Made by a program: the position numbers and the translations under genes. From contig CABIXN010000003.1 in the NCBI GenBank assembly GCA_902362715.1, positions 63,306-127,305 on the forward strand: a stretch of DNA of 64,000 bases. The letters are read 5' to 3'. How positions within the stretch are numbered: the first letter of the stretch is position 1; each line of letters starts with the position of its first letter. Source of the stretch: Lachnospiraceae bacterium (lineage in GTDB: Bacteria > Bacillota > Clostridia > Lachnospirales > Lachnospiraceae). Below, piece after piece: positions 25,468 to 32,784 of the stretch. The notes under the pieces were generated by a model. The model was given only the letters and a program-made list of their open reading frames with translations. It ran no database searches and was not told the origin of the DNA.

Positions 25468-26883
25468 ATGATGAAATCAAAAGGTCCGATTCAGCTTCCT
25501 TACGCGGGAACAAAGGTAAGAAAAATAGAATACGTGGGATATGCCACAGGAATGATCGGATATCAGATTCAGAATACATTGATGGGAATTTATCTGCTGA
25601 TGTTTATGACAAATATTCTTCAGATTCCTATGCTGTATGCAGGCTCCGTTACTCTGGTCTGCAGGTTTGTGGATGCTTTTACAGATATTTTCTTTGGAAC
25701 CATCGGGGACCGTACACATACAAGATTTGGTTCTTTCAGGCCATGGTATGTGACAATGGCAATTCCTGCGTGCTTATCATTTATGATGCTGTTTATCTGT
25801 CCGAAGTTTGTAACTCCGGGATCGGCATTTGCATTATTCTGGATTTATCTGATTTATTTGATTTACGGAAGTGTATTTACGACGATTATGTATACTTCTT
25901 ACAGTGCATTTACTTCTGTTGCCACTGCAGATAATAACGAGCGCCGGGGACTGGTTCTGGCACGGCAGATGGGACTAAATATCAGCGGTATTATTGTGGC
26001 GGCGGCGACACCGGTTATGATGTATTTCGGCGGTGGAGTTTCCAATAATGAAGCTGCTTTTAAAGCTCTGGGAGTGTTTGTGGCAGTAGTAAGTATTGTT
26101 TGTTACCTGCTCTGCGGTTTGACACTTCGTGAACGGGTACAGTTAAATGCAGGCAAGGCTCTGCCCATCAAAGAAGGTTTTAAAGTATTTAAAGGCAATA
26201 AGATTTTCCTTGGGGCACTGATCTGCAATGTGCTTCATTCTATCGGAATAGCCATGTTTGGCGGATTGATGAGCTATTACTTCCTGTATTATAAAATGAA
26301 TCCGGGATTAATGAGCCAGGGACAGCTTGTGGCAGCCATTGTAGCAACGGCTATCAGTATGATTTTTCTTCCGATGATGATGAAGCGGCTGCGCCGGGCA
26401 GCGGTTTACTGGATTGGTGTAATTATATTCTGCGGCCTTTTAATGCTGGGGTATGCATTCAGTATGTTTACCGTCAGCGGTTATCTGATGTGTACCGGTT
26501 TTACGGTAGGGATGATGATTGTCTATGCGGTTACCTTCAGCTTTATCCCTGATGCTGTGGATTACGGCGAATGGAAGAATGGTGTGGGGGCTCCGGGAAC
26601 GGTAAATACTGTGCTGACCTTTATCCAGAAAATCACCACTGGTTTTGGAACGATGCTGATATCTGTTTTATTAAGTGCAGTAGGATATGATGCGGCCAGA
26701 GGGTTTGAGCAGACACAGGCGGCCAGAGAAGGAATCCGTCTTATCAGCTGTGTGGTACCGGCGGCATTTTTCCTCCTTTCTGCTCTTGGGCTGATTTTCC
26801 TTCGGGTTAAGGCAGAAAAGATGAAAGAGATCAGAGAAGAGCTGGCTGTCAGAAGAGCCAATGCACAAAAAGAGGAAGCATAA
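25468..26883 (+). CDS. GPH-family (glycoside-pentoside-hexuronide) cation symporter
   Basis: A 471-residue transporter with twelve predicted membrane segments. It has the GPH hallmarks RKIEYVGYATGMIGYQIQNT at the start, DAFTDIFFGTIGDRTHTRFGSFRPW after helix 2, and DAVDYGEWKNGVGAPG in the C-terminal half. The usual substrate is a sugar or glycoside moved with Na+ or H+. Its position between two PhzB-like proteins suggests it imports the compound those enzymes act on, possibly a plant glycoside or aromatic. That is inference. Confidence 0.88.
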   Translation: MMKSKGPIQLPYAGTKVRKIEYVGYATGMIGYQIQNTLMGIYLLMFMTNILQIPMLYAGSVTLVCRFVDAFTDIFFGTIGDRTHTRFGSFRPWYVTMAIPACLSFMMLFICPKFVTPGSAFALFWIYLIYLIYGSVFTTIMYTSYSAFTSVATADNNERRGLVLARQMGLNISGIIVAAATPVMMYFGGGVSNNEAAFKALGVFVAVVSIVCYLLCGLTLRERVQLNAGKALPIKEGFKVFKGNKIFLGALICNVLHSIGIAMFGGLMSYYFLYYKMNPGLMSQGQLVAAIVATAISMIFLPMMMKRLRRAAVYWIGVIIFCGLLMLGYAFSMFTVSGYLMCTGFTVGMMIVYAVTFSFIPDAVDYGEWKNGVGAPGTVNTVLTFIQKITTGFGTMLISVLLSAVGYDAARGFEQTQAAREGIRLISCVVPAAFFLLSALGLIFLRVKAEKMKEIREELAVRRANAQKEEA

Positions 26884-26916
26884 ATATAAGTATCATTGTA
26901 TAGGAGGAAGAAAGTT

Positions 26917-27393
26917 ATGTGTGAAGATAAAGAATTAAGAGAGAAAAACAGAGGGACCATAGCAGAATTTTTTAAACGCCATGCGGAAGCCAGAGCCGAA
27001 CTGTTTGATACAGACGGCTGTAAGGAACTGACCTTTGCGGCAAACGGCGGGGCTCCCCAGCGCTGGGAGGGTAAAGAGGAAGTATTAAAGAATTTTACCG
27101 CAAATAAGACATTTTTCCCCACCTGGGGATGGCGGGACATTGTTATTGACGATACACAGGATCCAAATAAATTCTGGGCAGAGGCATACGGCGGCGGTGA
27201 ACAGAAGGTAGGAGATTCCAAAGAACCAACCAAATATGAAAACCATTATGTATTCTGCTTTAAAATGAAAGACGGGCTGATCCTTGAGATGCGGGAAATT
27301 AATAATCCGTTGAAGCTGATGATGGCATTGGGAGTAGAGCTTCCAAAGATGCCGGATGCAAAAGAGGATACAGAGCAGTTATTAAAACGTTAA
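26917..27393 (+). CDS. Second PhzA/PhzB-like NTF2-fold protein
   Basis: A 158-residue protein with the PhzA/PhzB pattern: LREKNRGTIAEFFKRHAEARAELFDTDGC at the start, FFPTWGWRDIVIDDTQDPNKFWAEAYGGG in the middle and ENHYVFCFKMKDGLILEMREINNPL at the end. It is only distantly similar to the copy two genes upstream, so this is an old pair, not a recent duplication. ATG 26917 is set by AGGAGG 9 bases upstream. In phenazine producers PhzA and PhzB also occur as pairs and can form dimers; a heterodimer here is possible but not shown. Confidence 0.78.
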   Translation: MCEDKELREKNRGTIAEFFKRHAEARAELFDTDGCKELTFAANGGAPQRWEGKEEVLKNFTANKTFFPTWGWRDIVIDDTQDPNKFWAEAYGGGEQKVGDSKEPTKYENHYVFCFKMKDGLILEMREINNPLKLMMALGVELPKMPDAKEDTEQLLKR

Positions 27394-27424
27394 TCTTCAA
27401 ATTTTGTATAAATATGCATAAGGT

Positions 27425-27465
27425 CCGGCAGTGTACGAAAAAGCAGTATGCTGCCGGGCTTTTTT
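27425..27465 (+). terminator. Intrinsic terminator after the PhzB-like operon
   Basis: CCGGCAG (27425-27431) pairs with CTGCCGG (27451-27457), followed by GCTTTTTTT. Confidence 0.8.
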
Positions 27466-27466
27466 T

Positions 27467-27580
27467 GCTCTATAAGAAATACTGTGTTGTGATAAAGCTG
27501 AAAAGTACCGATTCCTATAGAGCAAAAAACGCTCCGCTGTGGATGGCACTGTGGCGGAATGGAGTCATGTCGCAAAAACG
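27467..27580. repeat. Dispersed intergenic foldback repeat, copy 1
   Basis: The first 67 bp (27468-27534) match 42393-42459 with three differences. The ends GCTCTATAAGAA and TTCCTATAGAGC can fold into a stem of about 12-13 bp around a 30-base loop. After the hairpin, GGAATGGAGTCATGT is also shared with copy 2, with a short local insertion in copy 1. There is no coding potential. Both copies follow directly behind a gene terminator. Confidence 0.8.
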
Positions 27581-27735
27581 ATTTTTTATAAATGATCAGT
27601 AAAAGCTTTGTAAAATATAAAGACTGGATATGAAAAATGAATGGAAAAAGTGAGGTTAATATGGGGGAAGCTCTGTATAAAGTGCGGCGGTCATGGTAAA
27701 ATGAGTCCAGAATGCCAAATGTCAGGAGGATAAAG

Positions 27736-28656
27736 ATGTCTTCTTATTTATCAAAGTATGAGACGTTTATGGAAGTTGCAAAAACCAAAAGTATGAGCCG
27801 GTCTGCTGTAAATACGCATCAGACTGTTCCGGGGGTCAGCTATACCATTGCCAAGCTGGAAGAAGAGTGGGGGATTCCGCTGTTTGTGAGAAACAGAGGG
27901 AAAATATCCCTGTCTGAAGCTGGAGAAGCGCTGCTGCCTTATATTTCAGATGTACTGGAAGCTCAGCAGAGACTGGAAAATGAGGTGCTGTCTTTTAAGG
28001 GAATTGAAAAGGGTACTGTGAAAGTGGGAGGACTGCGCCGTGTGACAAAGCAGTGGCTTCCAAGCATGATTCAATATATGGAGGCAGAGTATCCCAATAT
28101 TCAGATAGAAATTGTACTGAACTTGTATGAAGAGGTGCAGACAGATCTTCAAAATGGGGTGATAGACATTGCCTTTGCCGGAGAACCCACCACAAAACTT
28201 TTGGATTTTTACCATGTAATTGATGACCCGTATATGGTTGTTATGCCAAAGTCAGATCCGCTTCGGGGCAGGATGGAACTGACATTAGAAGAAATCAGGC
28301 ATGAGAAGCTGATTATGCCGGACTGGGTTCATGATAAAGGGCTTCAGACACTGATGGAAAAAAGCAGAATTGATAATCAGACTGCCTATCGCATTAAGGA
28401 TACAGGAACTATTTTGTCTATGGTGGAGCAGGGAATAGGTGTCTCTATCCTTCCATATTTTATTATATCAGGGGAACGGGCCGATGTGGCGGCAGTGCGC
28501 CTTTTGGACTGGCCGGCAAAACGGTTTGGGATTGTGACGGCTTCAGAAGCAAGGCTGTCTCCTTCGGCTAAAAAGTTTATGAATTGTGCGAAAGAATGGC
28601 TGAAAACCAATCAGGATCATATCGGCTTTCACGGGACAGAGAAGAAGGAAGGCTGA
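27736..28656 (+). CDS. LysR-family transcriptional regulator
   Basis: A 306-residue regulator. It has an N-terminal winged HTH (YLSKYETFMEVAKTKSMSRSAVNTHQTVPGVSYTIAKLEEEWGIPLFVRN) followed by a two-lobed effector-binding domain. The HTH departs slightly from the usual AA.L..SQ.. pattern. The start 27736 has AGGAGG 7 bases upstream. It sits between the PhzB-GPH-PhzB genes and the pita-bread protein, all on the same strand, and probably controls them in response to the imported compound. Confidence 0.92.
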   Translation: MSSYLSKYETFMEVAKTKSMSRSAVNTHQTVPGVSYTIAKLEEEWGIPLFVRNRGKISLSEAGEALLPYISDVLEAQQRLENEVLSFKGIEKGTVKVGGLRRVTKQWLPSMIQYMEAEYPNIQIEIVLNLYEEVQTDLQNGVIDIAFAGEPTTKLLDFYHVIDDPYMVVMPKSDPLRGRMELTLEEIRHEKLIMPDWVHDKGLQTLMEKSRIDNQTAYRIKDTGTILSMVEQGIGVSILPYFIISGERADVAAVRLLDWPAKRFGIVTASEARLSPSAKKFMNCAKEWLKTNQDHIGFHGTEKKEG

Positions 28657-28678
28657 ATGAGGGAGAAAAGGGGCGAAA

Positions 28679-29887
28679 ATGGAGACTGAAAAGAAACGGA
28701 ACGGACTGATTCACGATATGGGTTACTTTGCCGGAAATTTATTTTTTTCCAAACAGGAGATCAGGCGCCGTCATAATCTGGTAAGACAAAGGCTTAAGGC
28801 TGCAGGGGCAGATCTTCTGATTGCACAGCTGTGTTTTCCGTCGGCCAGTATGGCTGTGGATCCGTATATTACCTGGCTGACCGGTACTTCTGGCTATAAA
28901 AGCACCATGACAGCGGTTCTGCCGGTTCAGGGAGAGTTAATACTGATACCAGGAGCGGGAATGCAGTCAGTCAGCGGAAATGACTGCCCGTATCTGGCGG
29001 GAACGAAAGATCTGCTTCAGGAAGTATTAAATGGAGTGAAACGGATTGCTTACTGCGGGCTGGGGCGGATGCCCCTTTCTTTTTATCAGTATCTGGCAGA
29101 AGTACTGCCGGGAGTGGAACTGATAGATTTCTGCCGGGAACTGGATGTTATGAAAGCTGTAAAAAGCCAGGAAGAGTTAGAGGCAGTTAAGCATGCGGTC
29201 TGGATACAGGACCGGTTAATAGAGTATGGGGCAGAATATCTGAAACCCGGACTGACGCAGTCAGAGATCTGGAGCAGGATTATAAGCTTGTTATCAGAGC
29301 TGGGAGCGGATATGAGTGTTATGCCAAAGATTTTGATGACCTCCGGGAAAAATAAAACAGTAGGTTCTTTTCCAACGGTACATCCTAAGACACGGGCTCA
29401 TCTCTGCTTTCCGGAATACAGATTGCAGGAGGATGACTGGGTACATATTATTTATGAAACCCCCGGACTTGGCGGCTATTATTCTGAAACCGGCCGCATT
29501 TTTTATTTTCAGGAGCCATGCATGAAGGCCCGAAAGGTTTGGAAAGAATGTGTGGAGCTGATAAAGTTTCAGGCGGGCAGTATTAGACCGGGAAAAACAT
29601 TGCACGAAATCCGGGAGGAGGTTAATCATTATCTAAAAGTGCGGGGAGCCAAAACGGATGAGAATATATTCCAGATTCGCGGCATCGGAAATCTAACAAC
29701 AGAAAGTCCGCAGCTGTATGACTGGGACCAGATGAAACTTCAGCCGGGGATGGTTTTGAGTCTGCAGCCTCGTTATACGAAAGGTGATGAAACGTCCATT
29801 ATCTTAGATACTTATGTGGTTGGCGCTCCGGGGGAGAAGGCCTGCCGGTTAAGCAAAGTTCCTCAGGAGCTGGTTGTTCTATCTTAA
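28679..29887 (+). CDS. Pita-bread (M24/creatinase) fold protein lacking the metal ligands
   Basis: A 402-residue protein with the creatinase/prolidase two-domain layout: N-terminal domain 1-155, C-terminal pita-bread domain 160-395. The usual five metal ligands are changed. The two Asp positions are E260 and E270 (IIYETPGLGGYYSETGR), the His of GHGIG is replaced (IRGIG, R334), and the Glu of the PGMV..EP motif is Q363 (PGMVLSLQP). It is therefore unlikely to be a normal Xaa-Pro peptidase. It may be a metal-independent hydrolase like creatinase, or a non-catalytic protein. It is 22 bp after the LysR gene, with a GGGG ribosome binding site. Confidence 0.75.
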   Translation: METEKKRNGLIHDMGYFAGNLFFSKQEIRRRHNLVRQRLKAAGADLLIAQLCFPSASMAVDPYITWLTGTSGYKSTMTAVLPVQGELILIPGAGMQSVSGNDCPYLAGTKDLLQEVLNGVKRIAYCGLGRMPLSFYQYLAEVLPGVELIDFCRELDVMKAVKSQEELEAVKHAVWIQDRLIEYGAEYLKPGLTQSEIWSRIISLLSELGADMSVMPKILMTSGKNKTVGSFPTVHPKTRAHLCFPEYRLQEDDWVHIIYETPGLGGYYSETGRIFYFQEPCMKARKVWKECVELIKFQAGSIRPGKTLHEIREEVNHYLKVRGAKTDENIFQIRGIGNLTTESPQLYDWDQMKLQPGMVLSLQPRYTKGDETSIILDTYVVGAPGEKACRLSKVPQELVVLS

Positions 29888-29941
29888 AATACGGAAAAAA
29901 CGAAATGTGCAGATATCGTATCATAAGATGAAAACAGAAGA

Positions 29942-29970
29942 TTGACAATCCTTCCGGCAGATGATAAGAT
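29942..29970 (+). promoter_or_regulatory. Sigma-A promoter of tRNA-Leu
   Basis: TTGACA (29942-29947), 17 bp, TAAGAT (29965-29970), 15 bp before the tRNA. Confidence 0.75.
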
Positions 29971-29984
29971 AATACTCGTTGTAA

Positions 29985-30064
29985 GCGGATATGGCGGAAT
30001 TGGCAGACGCGCCAGATTTAGGTTCTGGTGGGAGACCGTGCAGGTTCAAGTCCTGTTATCCGCA
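29985..30064 (+). tRNA. tRNA-Leu (anticodon TAG)
   Basis: The acceptor stem is GCGGATA (29985-29991) with TATCCGC (30057-30063), discriminator A. The anticodon arm is CCAGA-TTTAGGT-TCTGG with anticodon TAG. There is a short class II variable arm and the T arm CAGGTTCAAGTCCTG. CCA is not encoded. The 3' end is overlapped by the remains of an integrase gene, so this is the probable attachment site of a mobile element. Confidence 0.95.
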
Positions 30065-30975
30065 TAATAAAACCCTTGGATTTTCAAGGGTTTTGTTTTT
30101 TTTGTGTTGTATTTTGTGTTGCATAGACTTTCAAAATACCCATTGGCTATTTGATTCATTTGCTCGGCCTTATCCTCCAAAACATGCCGATATACATTTT
30201 TTAAAACGGCATCGCTGCCCCAGCCACCACGTTGCATGATATATGCATCAGGGATACCCAATGCATGTTGGATAGATGCCGAATAGTGTCTCAGGTCATG
30301 AAAGCGAAATTTCGGAAGACCGGATCTTTTTATAATATCAATAAATCGGTCAGAAATTTGAGTTTGCCTTAATAGAGTAATTTGCCCATTAATCCCTTTT
30401 AATTTTTCGATGACAAAATCCGGAAATTCTATGTATCGGTTACCGCTCAAACTTTTTGGGGATTTTTTTATCCAGTTATTATTTTCGTTTAAAGCCATGG
30501 AATATTCTGCGTGTACAATATTGCCTTGTATGTGATCGCTATCAAGCGCTGCGATTTCGCCCCTTCTCATAGGGGCGAATGCGGCCAGTAAAATAGGGAT
30601 TTCCATTTCTGTATTATTTACATAATCCATGAGACGCTGTATCTCCTTTTCAGATGGGACATAAAGTTTAGGACGCACCGTCAATTTCTGAAATAATTTT
30701 ATTTTCAATTATTTGAAAATCCTTTTTTTCGCTTGTATTCTCAGACGGCGGCTGGTGATAAAATTGAGGATCGCTTTGCTATATAGTCATCCCGAGCACC
30801 GCCGAATGTTAGACAACAATTATTTTTGCGGGATTCCTTTTACGCAGCCCATTTGGATGCATATGCTTCACAAATCCGCTTTCCTTTTGTGGTTGGATTA
30901 TCGCATGTAAATGATTTGTATATCCTCTTCTTTTTTTGAGTGCCGTCCGGTAAAACAATGCTGCATGTTGCCGTC
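30046..30975 (-). pseudogene. Truncated tyrosine recombinase (integrase) of a tRNA-Leu element
   Basis: Bases 30046-30708 encode 220 residues of catalytic domain: the first Arg in FAPMRRGEIAALD, HDLRHYSASIQ (HxxR), GGWGSDAVLKNVYRHV with the likely nucleophile Tyr. The N-terminal DNA-binding domains are missing from this frame. Upstream on the same strand, 30840-30975 reads VLPDGTQKKKRIYKSF...KWAA followed by a stop, which resembles the N-terminal arm-binding domain of such integrases. I read this as one gene broken by deletion and stops. The 3' end runs into the tRNA-Leu gene, as is usual for tRNA-targeting elements. Confidence 0.7.
30069..30104 (+). terminator. Terminator of tRNA-Leu
   Basis: AAAACCCTTG (30069-30078) pairs with CAAGGGTTTT (30085-30094), followed by GTTTTTTTTG. 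Confidence 0.85.
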
Positions 30976-31000
30976 CTCTGTTGTCAGCAGAGGGCGGTGT

Positions 31001-31145
31001 TTGACTTTTAAGATATATTTGCTATAATATACTTAACAAGACAGCCGACAGGTAGGTGCAAGCTACCTGATCCGGCGAATTTATAACAGTTTACTTAGTA
31101 AAGCTGCCCATCCGGCCAAGGAATCAGGGCGGCTTTACTTATTTT
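31001..31145 (+). ncRNA. Antitoxin RNA 1 with promoter
   Basis: The promoter is TTGACT (31001-31006)-16 bp-TATAAT (31023-31028); the RNA would start near 31035. It folds GCCG..GGTAG-GTGCAAG-CTACC..CGGC, then a terminator stem AAAGCTGCCC (31100-31109) / GGGCGGCTTT (31127-31136). The terminator overlaps the end of toxin gene 1 on the other strand, so the two RNAs are complementary at their 3' ends. The layout is that of a convergent type I toxin-antitoxin pair. Confidence 0.75.
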
Positions 31146-31215
31146 TTAAATGTAGAATTGATACAATTAAGCTGGCAACAGCCAGTATGATCATAAATTC
31201 CTCATATGTATTCAT
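31135..31215 (-). CDS. Holin-like type I toxin peptide, copy 1
   Basis: A 26-residue peptide: a short polar start MNTYEEF, one hydrophobic helix (MIILAVASLIVSIL) and a basic end HLKNK. It matches the small holin-like toxin (Hol-Tox / Fst-like) pattern. AAGGGG lies 8 bases before the ATG. The stop codon lies inside the antisense RNA terminator. When not repressed by its antisense RNA, such a peptide inserts in the membrane and depolarises it. Confidence 0.75.
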   Translation of the reverse strand: MNTYEEFMIILAVASLIVSILHLKNK

Positions 31216-31317
31216 AAGCATTTCCCCTTTCCACAAGACTCGGATCGGGAACCGGCACGCCCCTTCGGCTGTCCGGGTAAATATATTCAGTTACTTCGTC
31301 CCTGGAGAGACAGATAT

Positions 31318-31455
31318 TTGACTTTCCAAGCATATTTGTTATAATATACTTAACAAGACAGCCGGAAGATAGATAAAGCCTATCCGCCCCGGTAAAATAT
31401 AAAGCTTTGTAAGCCGCCTATCTTTTCCAGGGACAGGGCGGCTTACTTATTTTTC
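31318..31455 (+). ncRNA. Antitoxin RNA 2 with promoter
   Basis: TTGACT (31318-31323)-16 bp-TATAAT (31340-31345), start near 31352. The inner stem is GATAG-ATAAAGC-CTATC, differing from copy 1 at paired positions so pairing is kept. The terminator GTAAGCCGCC (31409-31418) / GGCGGCTTAC (31437-31446) is followed by TTATTTTT and overlaps the 3' end of toxin gene 2. Confidence 0.75.
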
Positions 31456-31523
31456 AAATTCAAAATTGCGATAATTAATCCAGCAACTGCTATGATAACC
31501 ATGAATTCCTCATATGTACTCAT
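31443..31523 (-). CDS. Holin-like type I toxin peptide, copy 2
   Basis: A 26-residue peptide, MSTYEEF then the hydrophobic helix MVIIAVAGLIIAIL and the end NLKNK. It differs from copy 1 at seven or eight positions, mostly by conservative changes, so reading-frame selection is evident. AGGAGGA is the ribosome binding site. It ends inside the terminator of antitoxin RNA 2. Confidence 0.78.
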   Translation of the reverse strand: MSTYEEFMVIIAVAGLIIAILNLKNK

Positions 31524-31626
31524 AAGCAACACATCCTCCTGTCAAGACTCAGGACGGATGACTGCACGCCCTCCCGGCTGTCCGGGTAAATATATTCAGT
31601 TGTTCTGTCTATGGAGAGACGGGTAT

Positions 31627-31765
31627 TTGACTTTTCAAGTATATTTGTTATAATATATTTAACAAGGGAGCCGATAGCTAGCTGAAACCTAGCCATCTCG
31701 GCAAATAGGTATAGAAAATAGCGCTACACTATGCGGGTGGGGGCGCTATTTTTGGTTATGCTTAT
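31627..31765 (+). ncRNA. Antitoxin RNA 3 with promoter
   Basis: TTGACT (31627-31632)-16 bp-TATAAT (31649-31654), start near 31661. The outer stem is GCCGA/TCGGC, the inner stem GCTAG-CTGAAAC-CTAGC. The terminator-like stem AAAATAGCGC (31715-31724) / GCGCTATTTT (31743-31752) overlaps the 3' end of toxin gene 3. Confidence 0.72.
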
Positions 31766-31841
31766 TGACGGTTATAACAAGGGTTATTACAGCAACGAGC
31801 ATAATAACGAAAGTAAATAGATCGTTGTATGTAACATACAT
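31746..31841 (-). CDS. Holin-like type I toxin peptide, copy 3 (diverged)
   Basis: A 31-residue peptide, MYVTYNDL then a hydrophobic helix (FTFVIMLVAVITLVITV) and a basic end NKHNQK. It is more diverged than copies 1 and 2, but has the same leader (AAAGGGG...TGCTTATG) and the same convergent antisense RNA. The changed sequence may mean that its antitoxin no longer cross-reacts with the other two. Confidence 0.68.
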   Translation of the reverse strand: MYVTYNDLFTFVIMLVAVITLVITVNKHNQK

Positions 31842-31970
31842 AAGCACCAGCCCCTTTCTCTGTATGAGTAGGTGGCTACATATCGCCCCATCGGTTCCCT
31901 GGGTAAATATATTATGTTGTCAAGGTGGAATCAGGGACCGTTTTATATTTATTGCGTGATTATGTAATAC

Positions 31971-32004
31971 AAAAAGGTGTCCCCCTGTTGGGAACACCTT
32001 TCTC
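31971..32004 (-). terminator. Terminator, minus-strand reading
   Basis: AAAGGTGT (31973-31980) pairs with ACACCTTT (31994-32001). On the minus strand T5 follows. It lies between the broken nuclease gene and the third toxin module. Confidence 0.6.
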
Positions 32005-32126
32005 AATCAATTGAATTACAAGATGGGCGGCGTATCCATCATCTCAGGTACTCTTACGAGTGTGTCGGGGGCCTTTCCGACTTTTGCGATTCAATTTAAT
32101 GTATCCCCATTCTATGCGAAAATATT

Positions 32127-32497
32127 CTATTTGTCAAATTTGCTCAGCCTGCCATTTTCAATTCCGTACTTTAATTTTCCGGAAGTAATGGTGTGAAGAG
32201 TGGCAACATATAGATAATTTTCTTTTACATCCAGTTTTATTCCTATCTGCACATTCTCACTCAATACCTTAACAAGTTCAAAGGAGGCATTTGGTTCGTT
32301 TGGATTAACACCTATATAGTCGGGATTCGAGATGATGGATGGTATAAAACGCATATACGGCAGGCATTCCGGGTGTCTTTTTTCAATGTGCTTCTGTAAA
32401 CCATTGGACTGATAAATCTGCTCTGCTCAAATGATACTGAAAGATATTCGTTAAATGCTTCATTAAAGAGAGCAATGGGAAATACCTTGTTGTTCAT
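32127..32497 (-). pseudogene. PBECR-type nuclease-like protein, frameshifted
   Basis: The C-terminal frame (32127-32354 and further upstream) reads QSNGLQKHIEKRHPECLPYM...IPSIISNPDYIGVNPNEPN...VAIKLD-like KLDVKENYLYVATLHTI..GRLSKF. This matches the phage-type PBECR (barnase-EndoU-colicin E5/D-RelE-like) nuclease domains. The N-terminal frame (MNNKVFPIALFNEAFNEYLSVSFEQS) begins at 32497 behind GGGG and is joined only by a frameshift near 32420. It is probably an inactive remnant of a phage or mobile-element effector. Confidence 0.6.
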
Positions 32498-32508
32498 GCG
32501 TTTGTTCA

Positions 32509-32553
32509 CCCCTTTTCTTAGTGTATTTTATTAAAAAGCCTCAGCGGTTTAAT
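32509..32553 (-). repeat. 45-bp leader repeat A
   Basis: Matches 33892-33936 at 42 of 45 bases, directly before the start of the broken nuclease gene. It carries the ribosome binding region (AAGGGG) and an AT-rich stretch that may be the -10 region, so the two genes share a duplicated 5' leader. Confidence 0.7.
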
Positions 32554-32784
32554 CAGATGTAAGTTTTCCAACAGACAATGTTGCTTCAAAGTAGATAACA
32601 TGGTTGTCCCCTGCCCATCTTAATGTATATTCTACAAACTGATAAATATAGTACAAACAGAGATGGTCATTGAATAGGAATGACTGGCTTATATCCTCTT
32701 ATCAGTTTTTGATAAAGGGGTTTTGCTAGATATGAATTATAACAAACCATTTAAAACTTACCATTTAATGGACAGGGGAATTTT

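Noticed and set aside
26562..27233. Open minus-strand frame of 223 codons
   Set aside because: Antisense to the GPH symporter and second PhzB-like gene, both strongly supported; no motif and no ribosome binding site.
31001..31770. Three spaced repeats considered as a CRISPR-like array
   Set aside because: The repeats are about 310-320 bp apart, contain promoters and coding peptides, and no short direct repeat with unique spacers exists.
31765..31959. Plus-strand frame of 64 codons over the third toxin module
   Set aside because: Opposite the toxin peptide and its leader; no ribosome binding site, and the antisense arrangement explains the region better.
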